Positions 1-6,708 of a stretch of DNA of 56,127 bases are shown here, in pieces (position 1 is the first letter of the stretch; the number at the start of each line of letters is the position of its first letter). Both the position numbers and the translations under genes were made by a program. The stretch spans positions 1-56,127 of IMG/VR virus record IMGVR_UViG_3300040856_002539. The stretch is one strand, 5' to 3'. Source of the stretch: a virus. The notes beneath the pieces were generated by a model. It saw only the letters and a program-made list of their open reading frames with translations, was not told where the DNA came from and made no database searches.

Positions 1-87
1 AAAAGAAAGACTAGAAACATCAGGAGTTTCAATGTCCTTAAGAACCTTAAGGACAATAGAAGCAATTTGTTCTGGAGTGTAGTTCAT
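1..87 (-). CDS. N-terminus of a second leucine-rich-variant repeat protein (partial)
   Basis: The ATG at 87 opens a frame that runs off the left edge. Its first 28 residues (MNYTPEQIASIVLKVLKDIE and on) are almost identical to the start of the complete repeat gene at 160-1002, and the flanking promoter and terminator DNA is copied too. It is therefore the downstream member of a tandem duplication. Only the N-terminal cap is visible here; the repeats lie outside the window. Function unknown. Confidence 0.8.
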   Translation of the reverse strand, partial: MNYTPEQIASIVLKVLKDIETPDVSSLSF

Positions 88-111
88 TGGAGTTCTTTTG
101 TGTATGAGAGT

Positions 112-145
112 ATTATAGGACAAAAGGAGACCTTGTGGAGTCTCC
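112..145 (-). promoter_or_regulatory. Terminator-to-promoter junction between the two repeat genes
   Basis: Read on the minus strand, a hairpin (stem 126-131 with 140-145) is followed by a T-run (125-122) and then a perfect TATAAT at 117-112, about 25 bp before the ATG at 87. The hairpin should end the 160-1002 transcript and the TATAAT should start the next one. No good -35 is visible; the 17 bp position falls in the hairpin loop. The unit is duplicated at 1027-1061. Confidence 0.6.
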
Positions 146-159
146 CTTGTGTCAGTTCA

Positions 160-1002
160 TCAAGTGTCCATAAGACCCTTTAGTGACTCATCTTGTCCAG
201 ATTCAATCAGTTTCTTGAGTGCTTGATATTGAACTGAAGTCAATTCAAGAGTTTGTTTTTTATAGTTTGGGTTTCGTGATGCGCAACAACGAACATAAGA
301 ATCCTCATCAGTTGCAAGAACTTCTAGAGTTTCTTGTGATGTGTTTGGGTTTCGTGCTACCCCACAACGAACATTATAATCATCATCAGTCGCAAGAACT
401 TCTAGTGTTTCTTGTGGTGTGTTTCGGTTGTATGCTACGCAACAACGAACACAATAATCCTCATCAGTCGCAAGAACTTCTAGTGTTTCTTGTGATGTGT
501 TTGGGTTTTTTGCTAGGTTGATTTTTTCTTTAAAAGAAAGACTAGAAACATCAGGAGTTTGTTTTTTATAGTTTGGGTTTTCTGCTACACAACGACGAAC
601 ACAAGAATCCTCATCAGTTGCAAGAACTTTTAAGGATTCTTGTGGTGTGTTTGGGTTTTGTGCTACCCAAAAACGAACATAAGAATCCTCATCAGTCGCA
701 AGAACTCCTAGAGTTTCTTGTGATGTGCTTGAGTTTTCTGCTACGCCACAACGAACATAAGAATCCTCATCAGTCGCAAGAACTTTTAAGGATTCTTGTG
801 GTGTGTTTGAGTTTACTGCTGTCCAACGACGAACACTATAATCCCTATCAGTTGCAAGAACTTTTAAGGATTCTTGTGATGTGTTTGGGTTTGCTGCTAG
901 TTTGATTTTCTCTTCATAAGAAAGACTAGAAACATCAGGAGTTTCAATTTCCTTAAGAACCTTAAGGACAATAGAAGCAATTTGTTCTGGAGTGTAGTTC
1001 AT
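160..1002 (-). CDS. Leucine-rich-repeat-variant (LRV-like) solenoid protein
   Basis: The 280-residue protein is built of seven repeats of about 26 residues with consensus NPNTxQExLxVLATDEDxxV, continuing RxxVA, which resembles LRV/HEAT-like alpha solenoids. Such proteins usually bind protein or nucleic acid; no catalytic residues are seen. The repeats form blocks of four and three, each opened by a copy of TPDVSSLSxxEKIxLA and closed by NPNYKKQ, so the gene looks like two shorter copies fused. The ATG at 1002 (MNYTPEQ) is preferred over a TTG at 1038, because TATAAT lies between them and the neighbouring copy starts at the same residue. Function unknown. Confidence 0.8.
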   Translation of the reverse strand: MNYTPEQIASIVLKVLKEIETPDVSSLSYEEKIKLAANPNTSQESLKVLATDRDYSVRRWTAVNSNTPQESLKVLATDEDSYVRCGVAENSSTSQETLGVLATDEDSYVRFWVAQNPNTPQESLKVLATDEDSCVRRCVAENPNYKKQTPDVSSLSFKEKINLAKNPNTSQETLEVLATDEDYCVRCCVAYNRNTPQETLEVLATDDDYNVRCGVARNPNTSQETLEVLATDEDSYVRCCASRNPNYKKQTLELTSVQYQALKKLIESGQDESLKGLMDT

Positions 1003-1026
1003 TGGAGTTCTTGTGTATATGAGAGT

Positions 1027-1061
1027 ATTATAGGACAAAAGGAGACCTTGTGGGGGTCTCC
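1027..1061 (-). promoter_or_regulatory. Terminator-to-promoter junction upstream of the repeat gene
   Basis: On the minus strand, hairpin arms 1055-1061 and 1041-1047 are followed by TTTT (1040-1037) and TATAAT (1032-1027), then the ATG at 1002. The DNA is a near-copy of 112-145. It should end the gene at 1075 and start the repeat gene. Confidence 0.6.
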
Positions 1062-1074
1062 CTGTGCCAATTCT

Positions 1075-1275
1075 TTAAATGTCATATGGCATTTGAGGGT
1101 CTTTATACCACACCTTTTTATACAATAAATATGGTTCATCACTTTTAATATTATGAACCATTTGTGCCATCCAATGGAACCCCCCAGAATCCACAGCATC
1201 CAAATAATGAATACCTGTTCGGTTATCAATAATGCGAGTTACACTTACAAACTTAATTTTCTCAACCACAATCAA
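1075..1275 (-). CDS. Small hypothetical protein
   Basis: About 66 residues, polar, with a tyrosine-rich C-terminus (YLLYKKVWYKDPQMPYDI). Candidate starts are TTG at 1275, overlapping the previous stop, or GTG at 1269; there is no ATG near. It ends about 14 bp before a terminator. No family recognised. It is supported by tight packing with the upstream gene and by sensible residue composition. Confidence 0.6.
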   Translation of the reverse strand: MIVVEKIKFVSVTRIIDNRTGIHYLDAVDSGGFHWMAQMVHNIKSDEPYLLYKKVWYKDPQMPYDI

Positions 1276-1571
1276 ACTCCGTCTGGTAGATTTCCTGTTA
1301 ATGCAAGAATAAGGGCAATAATATTAATGATGACAAATCCTACTGGCAGTCCCCAATCTGTCCAATCTGGTTCTTCTTCGGTCGTGATGTAAGCCGTGAG
1401 ACGGCCAAGGTCAGATCCGATGCTGTTGACTCCAGCGCCGATGCGGTCAAGCTCAACTCCCTGTTGATTGACCTCAACTCCGATGCTGTTGACTCCAGCG
1501 CTGATGCCGCGGATCTCAGCATCTCCAAGTTCTTTGTATCGCTTGGTACCCAGTTTTTCCAGTTGCTCATC
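1272..1571 (-). CDS. C-terminal frame of a small membrane protein, lacking its own start
   Basis: This frame reads DEQLEKLGTKRYKELGDAE, then glycine/valine-rich repeats (GVNSIG), then an acidic TTEEEPDWTDW stretch, and ends in a hydrophobic helix (VGFVIINIIALILALTG), so it looks like a real single-pass membrane protein. Its codons show the purine-first pattern expected of coding DNA, unlike the overlapping frame. There is no ATG, GTG or TTG, and TGA-TAA lies directly upstream. It is therefore probably the true continuation of the gene that starts at 1687, reached by a one-base frame change near the A5 run at 1554-1558. Confidence 0.5.
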   Translation of the reverse strand, partial: DEQLEKLGTKRYKELGDAEIRGISAGVNSIGVEVNQQGVELDRIGAGVNSIGSDLGRLTAYITTEEEPDWTDWGLPVGFVIINIIALILALTGNLPDGV

Positions 1572-1687
1572 TTATCAGCAAGAAAATGATTTTCAATCTT
1601 TTGTTTGATGATAGCATCACTGGTGGTATTGTAAATCTCAATCAAATCAGAATGATTGAGATGTAGTGTCCAAACTCTTTCCGTCAT
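1340..1687 (-). CDS. Hypothetical protein, probably frameshifted after residue 45
   Basis: As it stands the ORF is 115 residues and overlaps the previous gene by ATGA. The N-terminal ~45 residues (starting MTERVWTLHLNHSDLIEIYN) look genuine. The remainder is Ser/Ala/Leu-rich, rich in G at third positions, and out of phase with a better-looking membrane-protein frame (1272-1571). One extra A in the A5 run at 1554-1558 would fuse the N-terminus to that frame and give a protein of about 136 residues with a C-terminal membrane helix. Real mutation and base-calling error cannot be separated from sequence alone. Confidence 0.55.
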   Translation of the reverse strand: MTERVWTLHLNHSDLIEIYNTTSDAIIKQKIENHFLADKMSNWKNWVPSDTKNLEMLRSAASALESTASELRSINRELSLTASALESTASDLTLAVSRLTSRPKKNQIGQIGDCQ

Positions 1688-1863
1688 AGTTCATCATTCT
1701 CCTTTTCATAATCACGATATGACCATTTCAAATCATGGATAATCATTTTGAAAGCACCATCAAGAGTTGTTGCGTGTCCATCATAAATCCAATCACCTAC
1801 CTGAATAGTATAATACGCCAAAGAACCTTCTGCAGTGTAATCACGGATACTGATTTCAGTCAT
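1684..1863 (-). CDS. Small hypothetical protein
   Basis: 59 residues beginning MTEISIRDYTAEGSLAYYTI and ending KENDEL. The start is taken at the last of three consecutive ATGs, which overlaps the upstream stop by 8 bases. The protein is compact, aromatic and acidic, with no recognised domain. It overlaps the next gene by ATGA, so it belongs to the tightly coupled run 1272-3437. Confidence 0.7.
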   Translation of the reverse strand: MTEISIRDYTAEGSLAYYTIQVGDWIYDGHATTLDGAFKMIIHDLKWSYRDYEKENDEL

Positions 1864-2179
1864 CATCATTCTCCCAGAAGTCCTTCCATTCCATCCTATC
1901 AATATCAGTCATCACATCAACAACAAAACCACTGATATCCAAATCAGGAAAACCATCTTTGACAATATAATCTGTTACATCATTTGCCAAGTAATCACCA
2001 AACTCTTCTGGACTATTCAAGTCATCATATTCGTGTTTAGCAGGATTGAATTTCACACAGAAGGTGATTTTATATCCTTCAACACAATCCTTTGACTTAC
2101 GCAAGGTTTCTTTGCGTTGTTCAATTTGTTTTTCAAGTTTTTGAAGTTCTTTGTAAGAGAGTTGAGAGAGGTCAGTCAT
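1856..2179 (-). CDS. Hypothetical protein with N-terminal coiled coil
   Basis: 107 residues. Residues 1-30 form a charged amphipathic helix (LSYKELQKLEKQIEQRKETL), followed by an acidic globular part ending in DDD. It overlaps both neighbours by a few bases. No family recognised. Confidence 0.75.
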   Translation of the reverse strand: MTDLSQLSYKELQKLEKQIEQRKETLRKSKDCVEGYKITFCVKFNPAKHEYDDLNSPEEFGDYLANDVTDYIVKDGFPDLDISGFVVDVMTDIDRMEWKDFWENDDD

Positions 2180-2424
2180 ACACCATCCCCAGTTTCTTGA
2201 CAGTCATCGTCTTCGGAGTCCTCCGCCAAATAATCGTGTTGGTTTGCTTGCCATCGTAGCAGGCATGGAATAGAAGATGGTGTGACTCCCATTATAAGCA
2301 GTAGTTCGTCGAACCAATCTGCCACGGCATAGATAGCGGCTTGTGCTTGGCATTCTGGATCTAGAGGAGCATTATCAAGCTCTTCCATTACCATCTTGAG
2401 TAGTTTTGTGCGGTTGTCAGTCAT
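2176..2424 (-). CDS. Hypothetical acidic protein
   Basis: 82 residues with helical, hydrophobic middle segments and a strongly acidic tail (EDSEDDDCQETGDG). It overlaps the previous and next genes by ATGA. Function unknown. Confidence 0.7.
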   Translation of the reverse strand: MTDNRTKLLKMVMEELDNAPLDPECQAQAAIYAVADWFDELLLIMGVTPSSIPCLLRWQANQHDYLAEDSEDDDCQETGDGV

Positions 2425-2786
2425 CGTGCCTCCAGTTCTTCATGAGCAAATTCAACTTGTTGCCATGCTAATTCTTCTCGTTCTCGCAAACTTTCAATAG
2501 AAGATTTAGCAATAAGTGGCCATTCTTCTTTAGAACCTTGCCACCAATCTTTGTAATCGTTAGGCATTACACTAGAGAGTTTTTCATCATATCGTTGAAG
2601 ACGAGCAAGTTCTGATTTCACAGTCTCAAGGTCTTCAAGTCGTTCTTTTGTGAGGTCATACTCTTCACAATACCAATCAAGTTCTGGGTTCTCTTGGTTG
2701 GTTTCTTCACGAATATCCCATTCGAGACCTTGAAGATGTCCTTGTTGGTCTTGAATAAAATATTCTAAAGTATTAATCAAACTCAT
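2421..2786 (-). CDS. Hypothetical coiled-coil protein
   Basis: 121 residues, almost entirely charged helix with Leu/Glu/Lys heptads around residues 45-70 and 90-120. It ends HEELEAR, where the Leu-Glu codons form a GGAGG ribosome-binding site for the next gene. Function unknown. Confidence 0.75.
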   Translation of the reverse strand: MSLINTLEYFIQDQQGHLQGLEWDIREETNQENPELDWYCEEYDLTKERLEDLETVKSELARLQRYDEKLSSVMPNDYKDWWQGSKEEWPLIAKSSIESLREREELAWQQVEFAHEELEAR

Positions 2787-2992
2787 TTACCCTCCAGTTC
2801 ATCAAGTTTCTCATTCACAATACCAGTCATGTCAAGTGTGCGTGGATCAATACCAGCATCAGTACAATCCATGATAAACTCCATGAATGCTCCCAGAATG
2901 AGACAGGCACGGCGTTTGTCGTGCTCTGTGATGGTAGTATGTGGCATAGCAACATAGTTTACCACATGCTCGTAGAGTTCGTCGTAAGTCAT
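2783..2992 (-). CDS. Small hypothetical protein
   Basis: 69 residues ending DELEGK, followed by TGA that overlaps the next ATG. The codons for LEG spell a Shine-Dalgarno (CTGGAGGG) for the downstream gene. No domain recognised. Confidence 0.7.
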   Translation of the reverse strand: MTYDELYEHVVNYVAMPHTTITEHDKRRACLILGAFMEFIMDCTDAGIDPRTLDMTGIVNEKLDELEGK

Positions 2993-3255
2993 TTGCCCTC
3001 CAGTTCGTCAGCGATGGCGAGGAATTCCATACGAATGTCACTGCGGACATCTTCATCGATGCGTTCTGCCTCATCGCGGTAAACCTCAAGGCGAATTGGC
3101 ACCACCTGATCCGCAGCAGCACGCAGGGCGGCGGCAGCAACCCATCGAGAATCATTGAGGATGTCATCTGGGCCATAGCATTGAGCGCCATTGGCAGCAT
3201 TTAGCACAGCCTGAGCAGCATGTGAGAGTTTAGTCATTGGGTGTTGATCAGTCAT
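2989..3255 (-). CDS. Conserved small phage/cyanobacterial-type protein
   Basis: 88 residues. The pattern VAAAALRAAADQVVP followed by a charged helix and a LAIADELEGK tail is, from memory, common in small phage and cyanobacterial hypothetical proteins. The first half (QAVLNAAN) is helical. It overlaps both neighbours and carries an embedded ribosome-binding site in its LEGK tail. Function unknown. Confidence 0.75.
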   Translation of the reverse strand: MTDQHPMTKLSHAAQAVLNAANGAQCYGPDDILNDSRWVAAAALRAAADQVVPIRLEVYRDEAERIDEDVRSDIRMEFLAIADELEGK

Positions 3256-3422
3256 CGGATGTAAAGATACTTTTTGTTGATAATCATATGATCCAGAATC
3301 TGTGCTAATTTTTGTTCGTATGTTGGATTATCATTATGCATACACTCCACATAGGCATCGTGAAGTCGAGTATAAAGATCTTCCCAGTGGGTTTTGTCAA
3401 TCGGTTTGATCATAAGATTCAT
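3252..3422 (-). CDS. Small hypothetical protein, first gene of its unit
   Basis: About 56 residues from ATG 3422 (MNLMIKPIDKTHWEDL). An in-frame ATG at 3437 overlaps the TATAAT box at 3436-3441 and so would lie upstream of the RNA start; the internal ATGs at 3422 or 3413 are preferred. A His/Tyr-rich helical protein of unknown function. Confidence 0.65.
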   Translation of the reverse strand: MNLMIKPIDKTHWEDLYTRLHDAYVECMHNDNPTYEQKLAQILDHMIINKKYLYIR

Positions 3423-3435
3423 TTGAACTAAAGTC

Positions 3436-3477
3436 ATTATAGCAAAAAATCACTCCACCATAAGATGAAGTGTGACA
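3436..3477 (-). promoter_or_regulatory. Terminator-to-promoter junction
   Basis: On the minus strand an imperfect hairpin (about 3450-3475) is followed by T6 (3449-3444) and, two bases later, TATAAT (3441-3436). It should end the gene at 3480 and start the run 3422 to 1075. The stem has mismatches, so the terminator is less certain than the -10. Confidence 0.5.
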
Positions 3478-3479
3478 GT

Positions 3480-3740
3480 TTATTCAGTGTCAGGCCAGTC
3501 CCAAGAACGAGTAACAAGATCAAAATCAAATCCAAACTTATAAGCCCAAAACAAGATACTAAAGAAACCATTAGATCCAAAATTGATCTGAAGAAAAGGC
3601 CAACACGGATAGTCATTCCAACTTACCGACCCTTGAAATAAACTCCAATAATACTTTTTGATTTTTAGACTGCAAATCTGGACGCAAAGCTCGATGCCAA
3701 AGTCTTCTTTTTTCTTTATGCGAATGAAATCAAACTGCAT
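3480..3740 (-). CDS. Hypothetical aromatic-rich protein
   Basis: About 86 residues from ATG 3740 (MQFDFIRIKKKEDFG), which overlaps the upstream stop by 11 bases; the longer in-frame start at 3788 would lie deep in the upstream gene. The protein is rich in Trp, Phe and Tyr (WSLFQGSVSWNDYPCWPFLQ) and could be a compact beta protein. Function unknown. Confidence 0.65.
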   Translation of the reverse strand: MQFDFIRIKKKEDFGIELCVQICSLKIKKYYWSLFQGSVSWNDYPCWPFLQINFGSNGFFSILFWAYKFGFDFDLVTRSWDWPDTE

Positions 3741-4281
3741 TTTTCTTCCCATGAATTGGACAATCGGCATTAACCCATTTGCGGTCATTTGGCATTTCTT
3801 GGTTATCTATGCGAGGACATCCACAGCCGCGTTTTACTGCCTCATCAGAACCAGGAACAAGACCACCCCAAGACATCATAGCATCCATTTCCTCATCCGT
3901 GTAATTTGAATTATCGGGATTCTCAAGGCGAGATAGTTTTGCTTTTAGATTGCGAATTTCATCTTCTAGAGCACGAGCATCATCATCTGTGTATTCATGC
4001 TTGTCCTGAAGATCATACTCTTCCATAAGCTTTCTCATATCCTCTTCTTTATTGGAATCGCTAAAGGCAACTCCACAAGCACCATCCATAATGCTGTACT
4101 CAGAAAAATCAATGGCACGAAGAAAACTTTTGAACAAAGAAAAGTATTGATGGATGTTTAGATCTTGTGCTGGTGCCTCAATTGTGATGGAATGCTCATC
4201 AAGTAGTTCTGGAAATGTTTGGCTGTATTGTGGAGGAGTATCATTAATGAAAGTGAACTTTACTTTTGCTGAATAGGTCAT
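3730..4281 (-). CDS. Hypothetical protein with C-terminal Cys/His motif
   Basis: 183 residues. The N-terminal half is an alpha/beta domain of unknown type; residues 95-120 form a charged coiled coil; the C-terminus has GCGCP and, about 20 residues later, DCPIHG, a CxC...CxxH pattern typical of a small zinc site. It overlaps the kinase gene upstream (ATGA) and the gene downstream. Metal binding is an inference. Confidence 0.7.
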   Translation of the reverse strand: MTYSAKVKFTFINDTPPQYSQTFPELLDEHSITIEAPAQDLNIHQYFSLFKSFLRAIDFSEYSIMDGACGVAFSDSNKEEDMRKLMEEYDLQDKHEYTDDDARALEDEIRNLKAKLSRLENPDNSNYTDEEMDAMMSWGGLVPGSDEAVKRGCGCPRIDNQEMPNDRKWVNADCPIHGKKNAV

Positions 4282-4754
4282 AGGATTGCAGGTTCGATAT
4301 AGTCGAAGTCTTCTTGTGATGTTGGGATCTCAAATTGGTGATGCATTCTTTTGAGAATGCTTTCAGGAATAAATTTTCCTTCTCGGTGTTTGTTTCGCTC
4401 TAATGCTTCTTCAAGTGAGATTTGGAAATAAACGATTGTTCTTCTGTAATAAGAAGGAATCTTGGCGAGTTTTTTCTTTCTGGTTTTAACTGTCAAATTT
4501 GTTTGGTCAAAAATAATGTCCTTCCCTTTATCCTTTGCCATATTGAGCTGAAGTTCTAGTTCTCGTGTGGCATCAGAAATCACATCATCAAAAATCTCAT
4601 TGTAGGTAAGATTCAGTCTTTGTGCTTCTTTTTCGATGTAGTCATCAGTAGACAACACAACAGCATTAGACCAGTATGGGATCTTGAGAAGTCTCTTAAC
4701 ATAAGTGGACTTCCCTGATGTTGGAATCCCAGATAGCATCACAAGTTCTGCCAT
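4278..4754 (-). CDS. P-loop kinase, T4 polynucleotide-kinase-like 5' kinase domain
   Basis: 158 residues. Walker A is GIPTSGKST at residues 9-17; STDDY at about 40 matches the substrate-binding Asp region; a FDQTN segment and a RNKHREG lid follow, as in AAA_33/PNK-type kinases. The T4 PNK phosphatase domain is absent, so this is the kinase half only. It may act in nucleic-acid end repair or nucleotide metabolism; the substrate cannot be told. First gene of a unit, 22 bp below a TATAAT. Confidence 0.8.
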   Translation of the reverse strand: MAELVMLSGIPTSGKSTYVKRLLKIPYWSNAVVLSTDDYIEKEAQRLNLTYNEIFDDVISDATRELELQLNMAKDKGKDIIFDQTNLTVKTRKKKLAKIPSYYRRTIVYFQISLEEALERNKHREGKFIPESILKRMHHQFEIPTSQEDFDYIEPAIL

Positions 4755-4775
4755 GATTTTGGATCAACTGTTGGT

Positions 4776-4808
4776 ATTATACAAGAAAAAGGACACCTGA
4801 TGGTGCCC
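4776..4808 (-). promoter_or_regulatory. Terminator-to-promoter junction
   Basis: Minus strand: a 7 bp stem (4802-4808 with 4791-4797, one G-T pair) and T5 (4790-4786) end the SPFH gene, then TATAAT at 4781-4776 starts the kinase unit. There is no convincing -35; the 17 bp position falls in the hairpin. Confidence 0.65.
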
Positions 4809-4830
4809 TTGTGTGCCAGTTGTCAGAGCG

Positions 4831-5646
4831 TCACTTAGCAACCACAGCATCACCGATGGATAGAACAGAAGCACCATTAATCAGGATCTTCTGGATACTG
4901 CCATTCTTCATGGCTTCCTGGAGAATAAGGTTACGCTGATATTCAAGATACTGTGGAGTAAGAGTCGAAGACAGAGACTTATTCTCATTTGCCTTCAGTT
5001 CGGCAGTGCGGTTTTTGACAATTTGCTCTTTTTCCTGTGATTGAGCAGTCACAACACGATTCACTGCTGCAACAAGATCTTCTGGTAGATCTGCCTTTAC
5101 AACTACTACAGACTCAATCTGGATCTTACCAGAAAGGTTATTTTTTTCTAGTGCCAGGTTAAGATTTTGTTTGATGGTATCCTGGATCTTATCGAGACTA
5201 GAATTCACTTCTAGTGCAGGATATTCATCAACCGATTGATTTACTGCAGAGGTAATAAGGCGCTGAATAAAAGCAGCCATCAATTCAATCTGACCGCTAT
5301 CTGTGATAGAGTGGTTACTCATATCGTAACCAGTATAAAAATCAAACAGAGATGTAGGAGACAGAGAATAAGTAACGACAACATCCATGTCTTTCATAAT
5401 GGTGTTGTCCTGTGTCTTAGGCGTCAGATCATTAGATTGAACAGTAATCTTACGAGTGTTGAACACCTTGATCGTACCAAATCCATCATATCGAAGACCA
5501 GGCAAGATCACTTCATTTTTCGCTTTACCATCAAATCCAACATAGATACCATTTTCGCCAGTGTTAATCGTAGTGAATTGACCAGCAGTGATAAGCAGTG
5601 CGAGAACAGCAGCACCAGCACCAACGATGATTTTTCCAGTAGACAT
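4831..5646 (-). CDS. SPFH/Band 7 (prohibitin/stomatin-like) membrane protein
   Basis: 271 residues. An N-terminal membrane helix (VGAGAAVLALLITAG, residues 8-22) is followed by an SPFH domain (TGENGIYVGFDGK, LPGLRYDGFG, VQSNDLTPKTQDN) and a charged helix at 200-240. SPFH proteins form membrane-bound rings that scaffold proteases or other membrane complexes, and prohibitin-like genes are known in T4-like cyanophages. The phage role is unknown; protection or remodelling of the host membrane is a guess. It is the last gene of its unit, with a terminator 20 bp downstream. Confidence 0.85.
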   Translation of the reverse strand: MSTGKIIVGAGAAVLALLITAGQFTTINTGENGIYVGFDGKAKNEVILPGLRYDGFGTIKVFNTRKITVQSNDLTPKTQDNTIMKDMDVVVTYSLSPTSLFDFYTGYDMSNHSITDSGQIELMAAFIQRLITSAVNQSVDEYPALEVNSSLDKIQDTIKQNLNLALEKNNLSGKIQIESVVVVKADLPEDLVAAVNRVVTAQSQEKEQIVKNRTAELKANENKSLSSTLTPQYLEYQRNLILQEAMKNGSIQKILINGASVLSIGDAVVAK

Positions 5647-5668
5647 AATTTAATTAAAAAAGTAAAGG

Positions 5669-5830
5669 TCAGTCAGTAGTAATGCCTGCCCAAATAAGGG
5701 CAACGGCAACCAAAAGAAGAAGAACGAGAGGCAGCATCTTCATAAAGAAGAGAACCGGAATTCCCCTCGCCATAAGAATCAGAAGAATCAAAAAGATTCC
5801 TCCACAGACACCAAGGATTCGTGCGATCAT
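5669..5830 (-). CDS. Small two-helix membrane protein
   Basis: 53 residues: MIARILGVCGG, hydrophobic helix 1 (to about 20), RGIPVLFFMK, hydrophobic helix 2 (LPLVLLLLVAVALIWAG). It overlaps the upstream gene by ATGA and lies 22 bp before the SPFH gene, so they may be co-expressed and act at the membrane together. Phospholamban/holin-like topology is possible but there is no direct support for lysis. Confidence 0.7.
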   Translation of the reverse strand: MIARILGVCGGIFLILLILMARGIPVLFFMKMLPLVLLLLVAVALIWAGITTD

Positions 5831-5967
5831 TTCACATCAAGTTTACACTCTTTCTTCATCCGTTGGATTTGTTGGTCTGTTGGACGCTGTTGAGTTGGTT
5901 GAAGATTAAAAGCAATCCATTCAGCACAGATATTCAGTTGTTTGTCAGCAATTTCTTGTAGTGTCAT
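5827..5967 (-). CDS. Small hypothetical protein
   Basis: 46 residues beginning MTLQEIADKQLNICAEWIAF and ending ECKLDVK; helical, with a Gln/Pro-rich middle. ATG 5967 lies 2 bp after the previous stop and the gene ends in an ATGA overlap with the membrane-protein gene. Function unknown. Confidence 0.7.
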   Translation of the reverse strand: MTLQEIADKQLNICAEWIAFNLQPTQQRPTDQQIQRMKKECKLDVK

Positions 5968-5969
5968 GA

Positions 5970-6242
5970 TCAGTTAGTAAGGTTTTCAACTTGATTCAAA
6001 ATAGATTCTACATCTTCCCTGGTAAGATAACCAAGAACATCATCAGTAATGGGAGTGTCGTAGCAAATTTCCCATTCTTCTTCTGTCCCTTCGAGAACAG
6101 CAATTTCGTAGAGTCCATCAGAGCCACCATAAGAATATGGACTCATAATGACACTTGTGCCATACCCATTCTCAAAGAAGTTGACTGCCTGAACACCTTC
6201 CCAATCGGGATGTGGTTCAAACTCAAGATCAGTAAATTTCAT
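5970..6242 (-). CDS. Conserved cyanophage hypothetical protein
   Basis: 90 residues from ATG 6242 (MKFTDLEFEPHPDWEGVQAV), which overlaps the upstream gene by 14 bases; a longer start at 6275 would lie further inside that gene. The core NGYGTSVIMSPYSYGG, CYDTPITDDV, GYLTxEDV resembles a small protein seen repeatedly in cyanophages. Function unknown. Confidence 0.75.
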   Translation of the reverse strand: MKFTDLEFEPHPDWEGVQAVNFFENGYGTSVIMSPYSYGGSDGLYEIAVLEGTEEEWEICYDTPITDDVLGYLTREDVESILNQVENLTN

Positions 6243-6459
6243 TTTGTTCCCAACGATCTTGCCAGAGTTCAACAAAGCGTGCTCTCAGGTTTTCGATGGT
6301 ATCATACCGTTGAATGATGGGATTGTCAAGTGGTAGATCATGAAATCCAGAATCATAAGGAGAAACCAGATGATAGCACTCTAGTGCATGAATCAAAAGT
6401 TCGATCATAACTTCGTGCTCAACCTCAGTCAATTGAACAGTAATGTCGTTTGTGTCCAT
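6229..6459 (-). CDS. Hypothetical protein
   Basis: 76 residues. The N-terminus has an EVEHEVMIELLIHALECYH helix and the C-terminus is a charged helix (ENLRARFVELWQDRWEQNE). It is the first gene after the TATAAT at 6486. Function unknown. Confidence 0.7.
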   Translation of the reverse strand: MDTNDITVQLTEVEHEVMIELLIHALECYHLVSPYDSGFHDLPLDNPIIQRYDTIENLRARFVELWQDRWEQNEIY

Positions 6460-6485
6460 TCCAAAAATTGGTTGTGTGCCAGATC

Positions 6486-6491
6486 ATTATA
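6486..6491 (-). promoter_or_regulatory. TATAAT -10 box of a sigma70-like promoter
   Basis: TATAAT on the minus strand, 27 bp before ATG 6459. A weak TTGGTT lies 15 bp upstream. The flanking 6460-6540 is non-coding and holds nothing else recognisable. Confidence 0.5.
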
Positions 6492-6540
6492 ACAGACTCA
6501 AATCAGAACCAAGGTTTGAAGTGGACAGTTTGAGAATTGG

Positions 6541-6708
6541 TCAGGAGTAGTCTCCAATTCGATTTTTCGTTGAAATTTTTTTAATTTCCTTTGCCTTATC
6601 TAAAAGACGATCAAGATTTGCAATAAGAAGATCCAAACGATCTTCGGTCTTTCCCATTAGTGCTTCGTCAATTCTTTCGAATGCGGCCTTGGTTTGTGTG
6701 GTAATCAT
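6541..6708 (-). CDS. Small helical hypothetical protein
   Basis: 55 residues beginning MITTQTKAAFERIDEALMGK and ending NRIGDYS; one long amphipathic helix with Leu heptads (LDLLIANLDRLLDKAKEIKK). Its ATG overlaps the deformylase stop (ATGA), so translation is probably coupled. Confidence 0.7.
   Translation of the reverse strand: MITTQTKAAFERIDEALMGKTEDRLDLLIANLDRLLDKAKEIKKISTKNRIGDYS

Noticed and set aside
219-905. Plus-strand ORFs with HQ-ELL repeats opposite the LRV gene
   Set aside because: Their repeats are the antisense of the LRV repeats; the minus frame has a start, promoter and terminator.
5236-5909. Plus-strand ORFs over the SPFH gene and the small genes next to it
   Set aside because: Antisense to well-supported minus-strand genes and atypical in composition.
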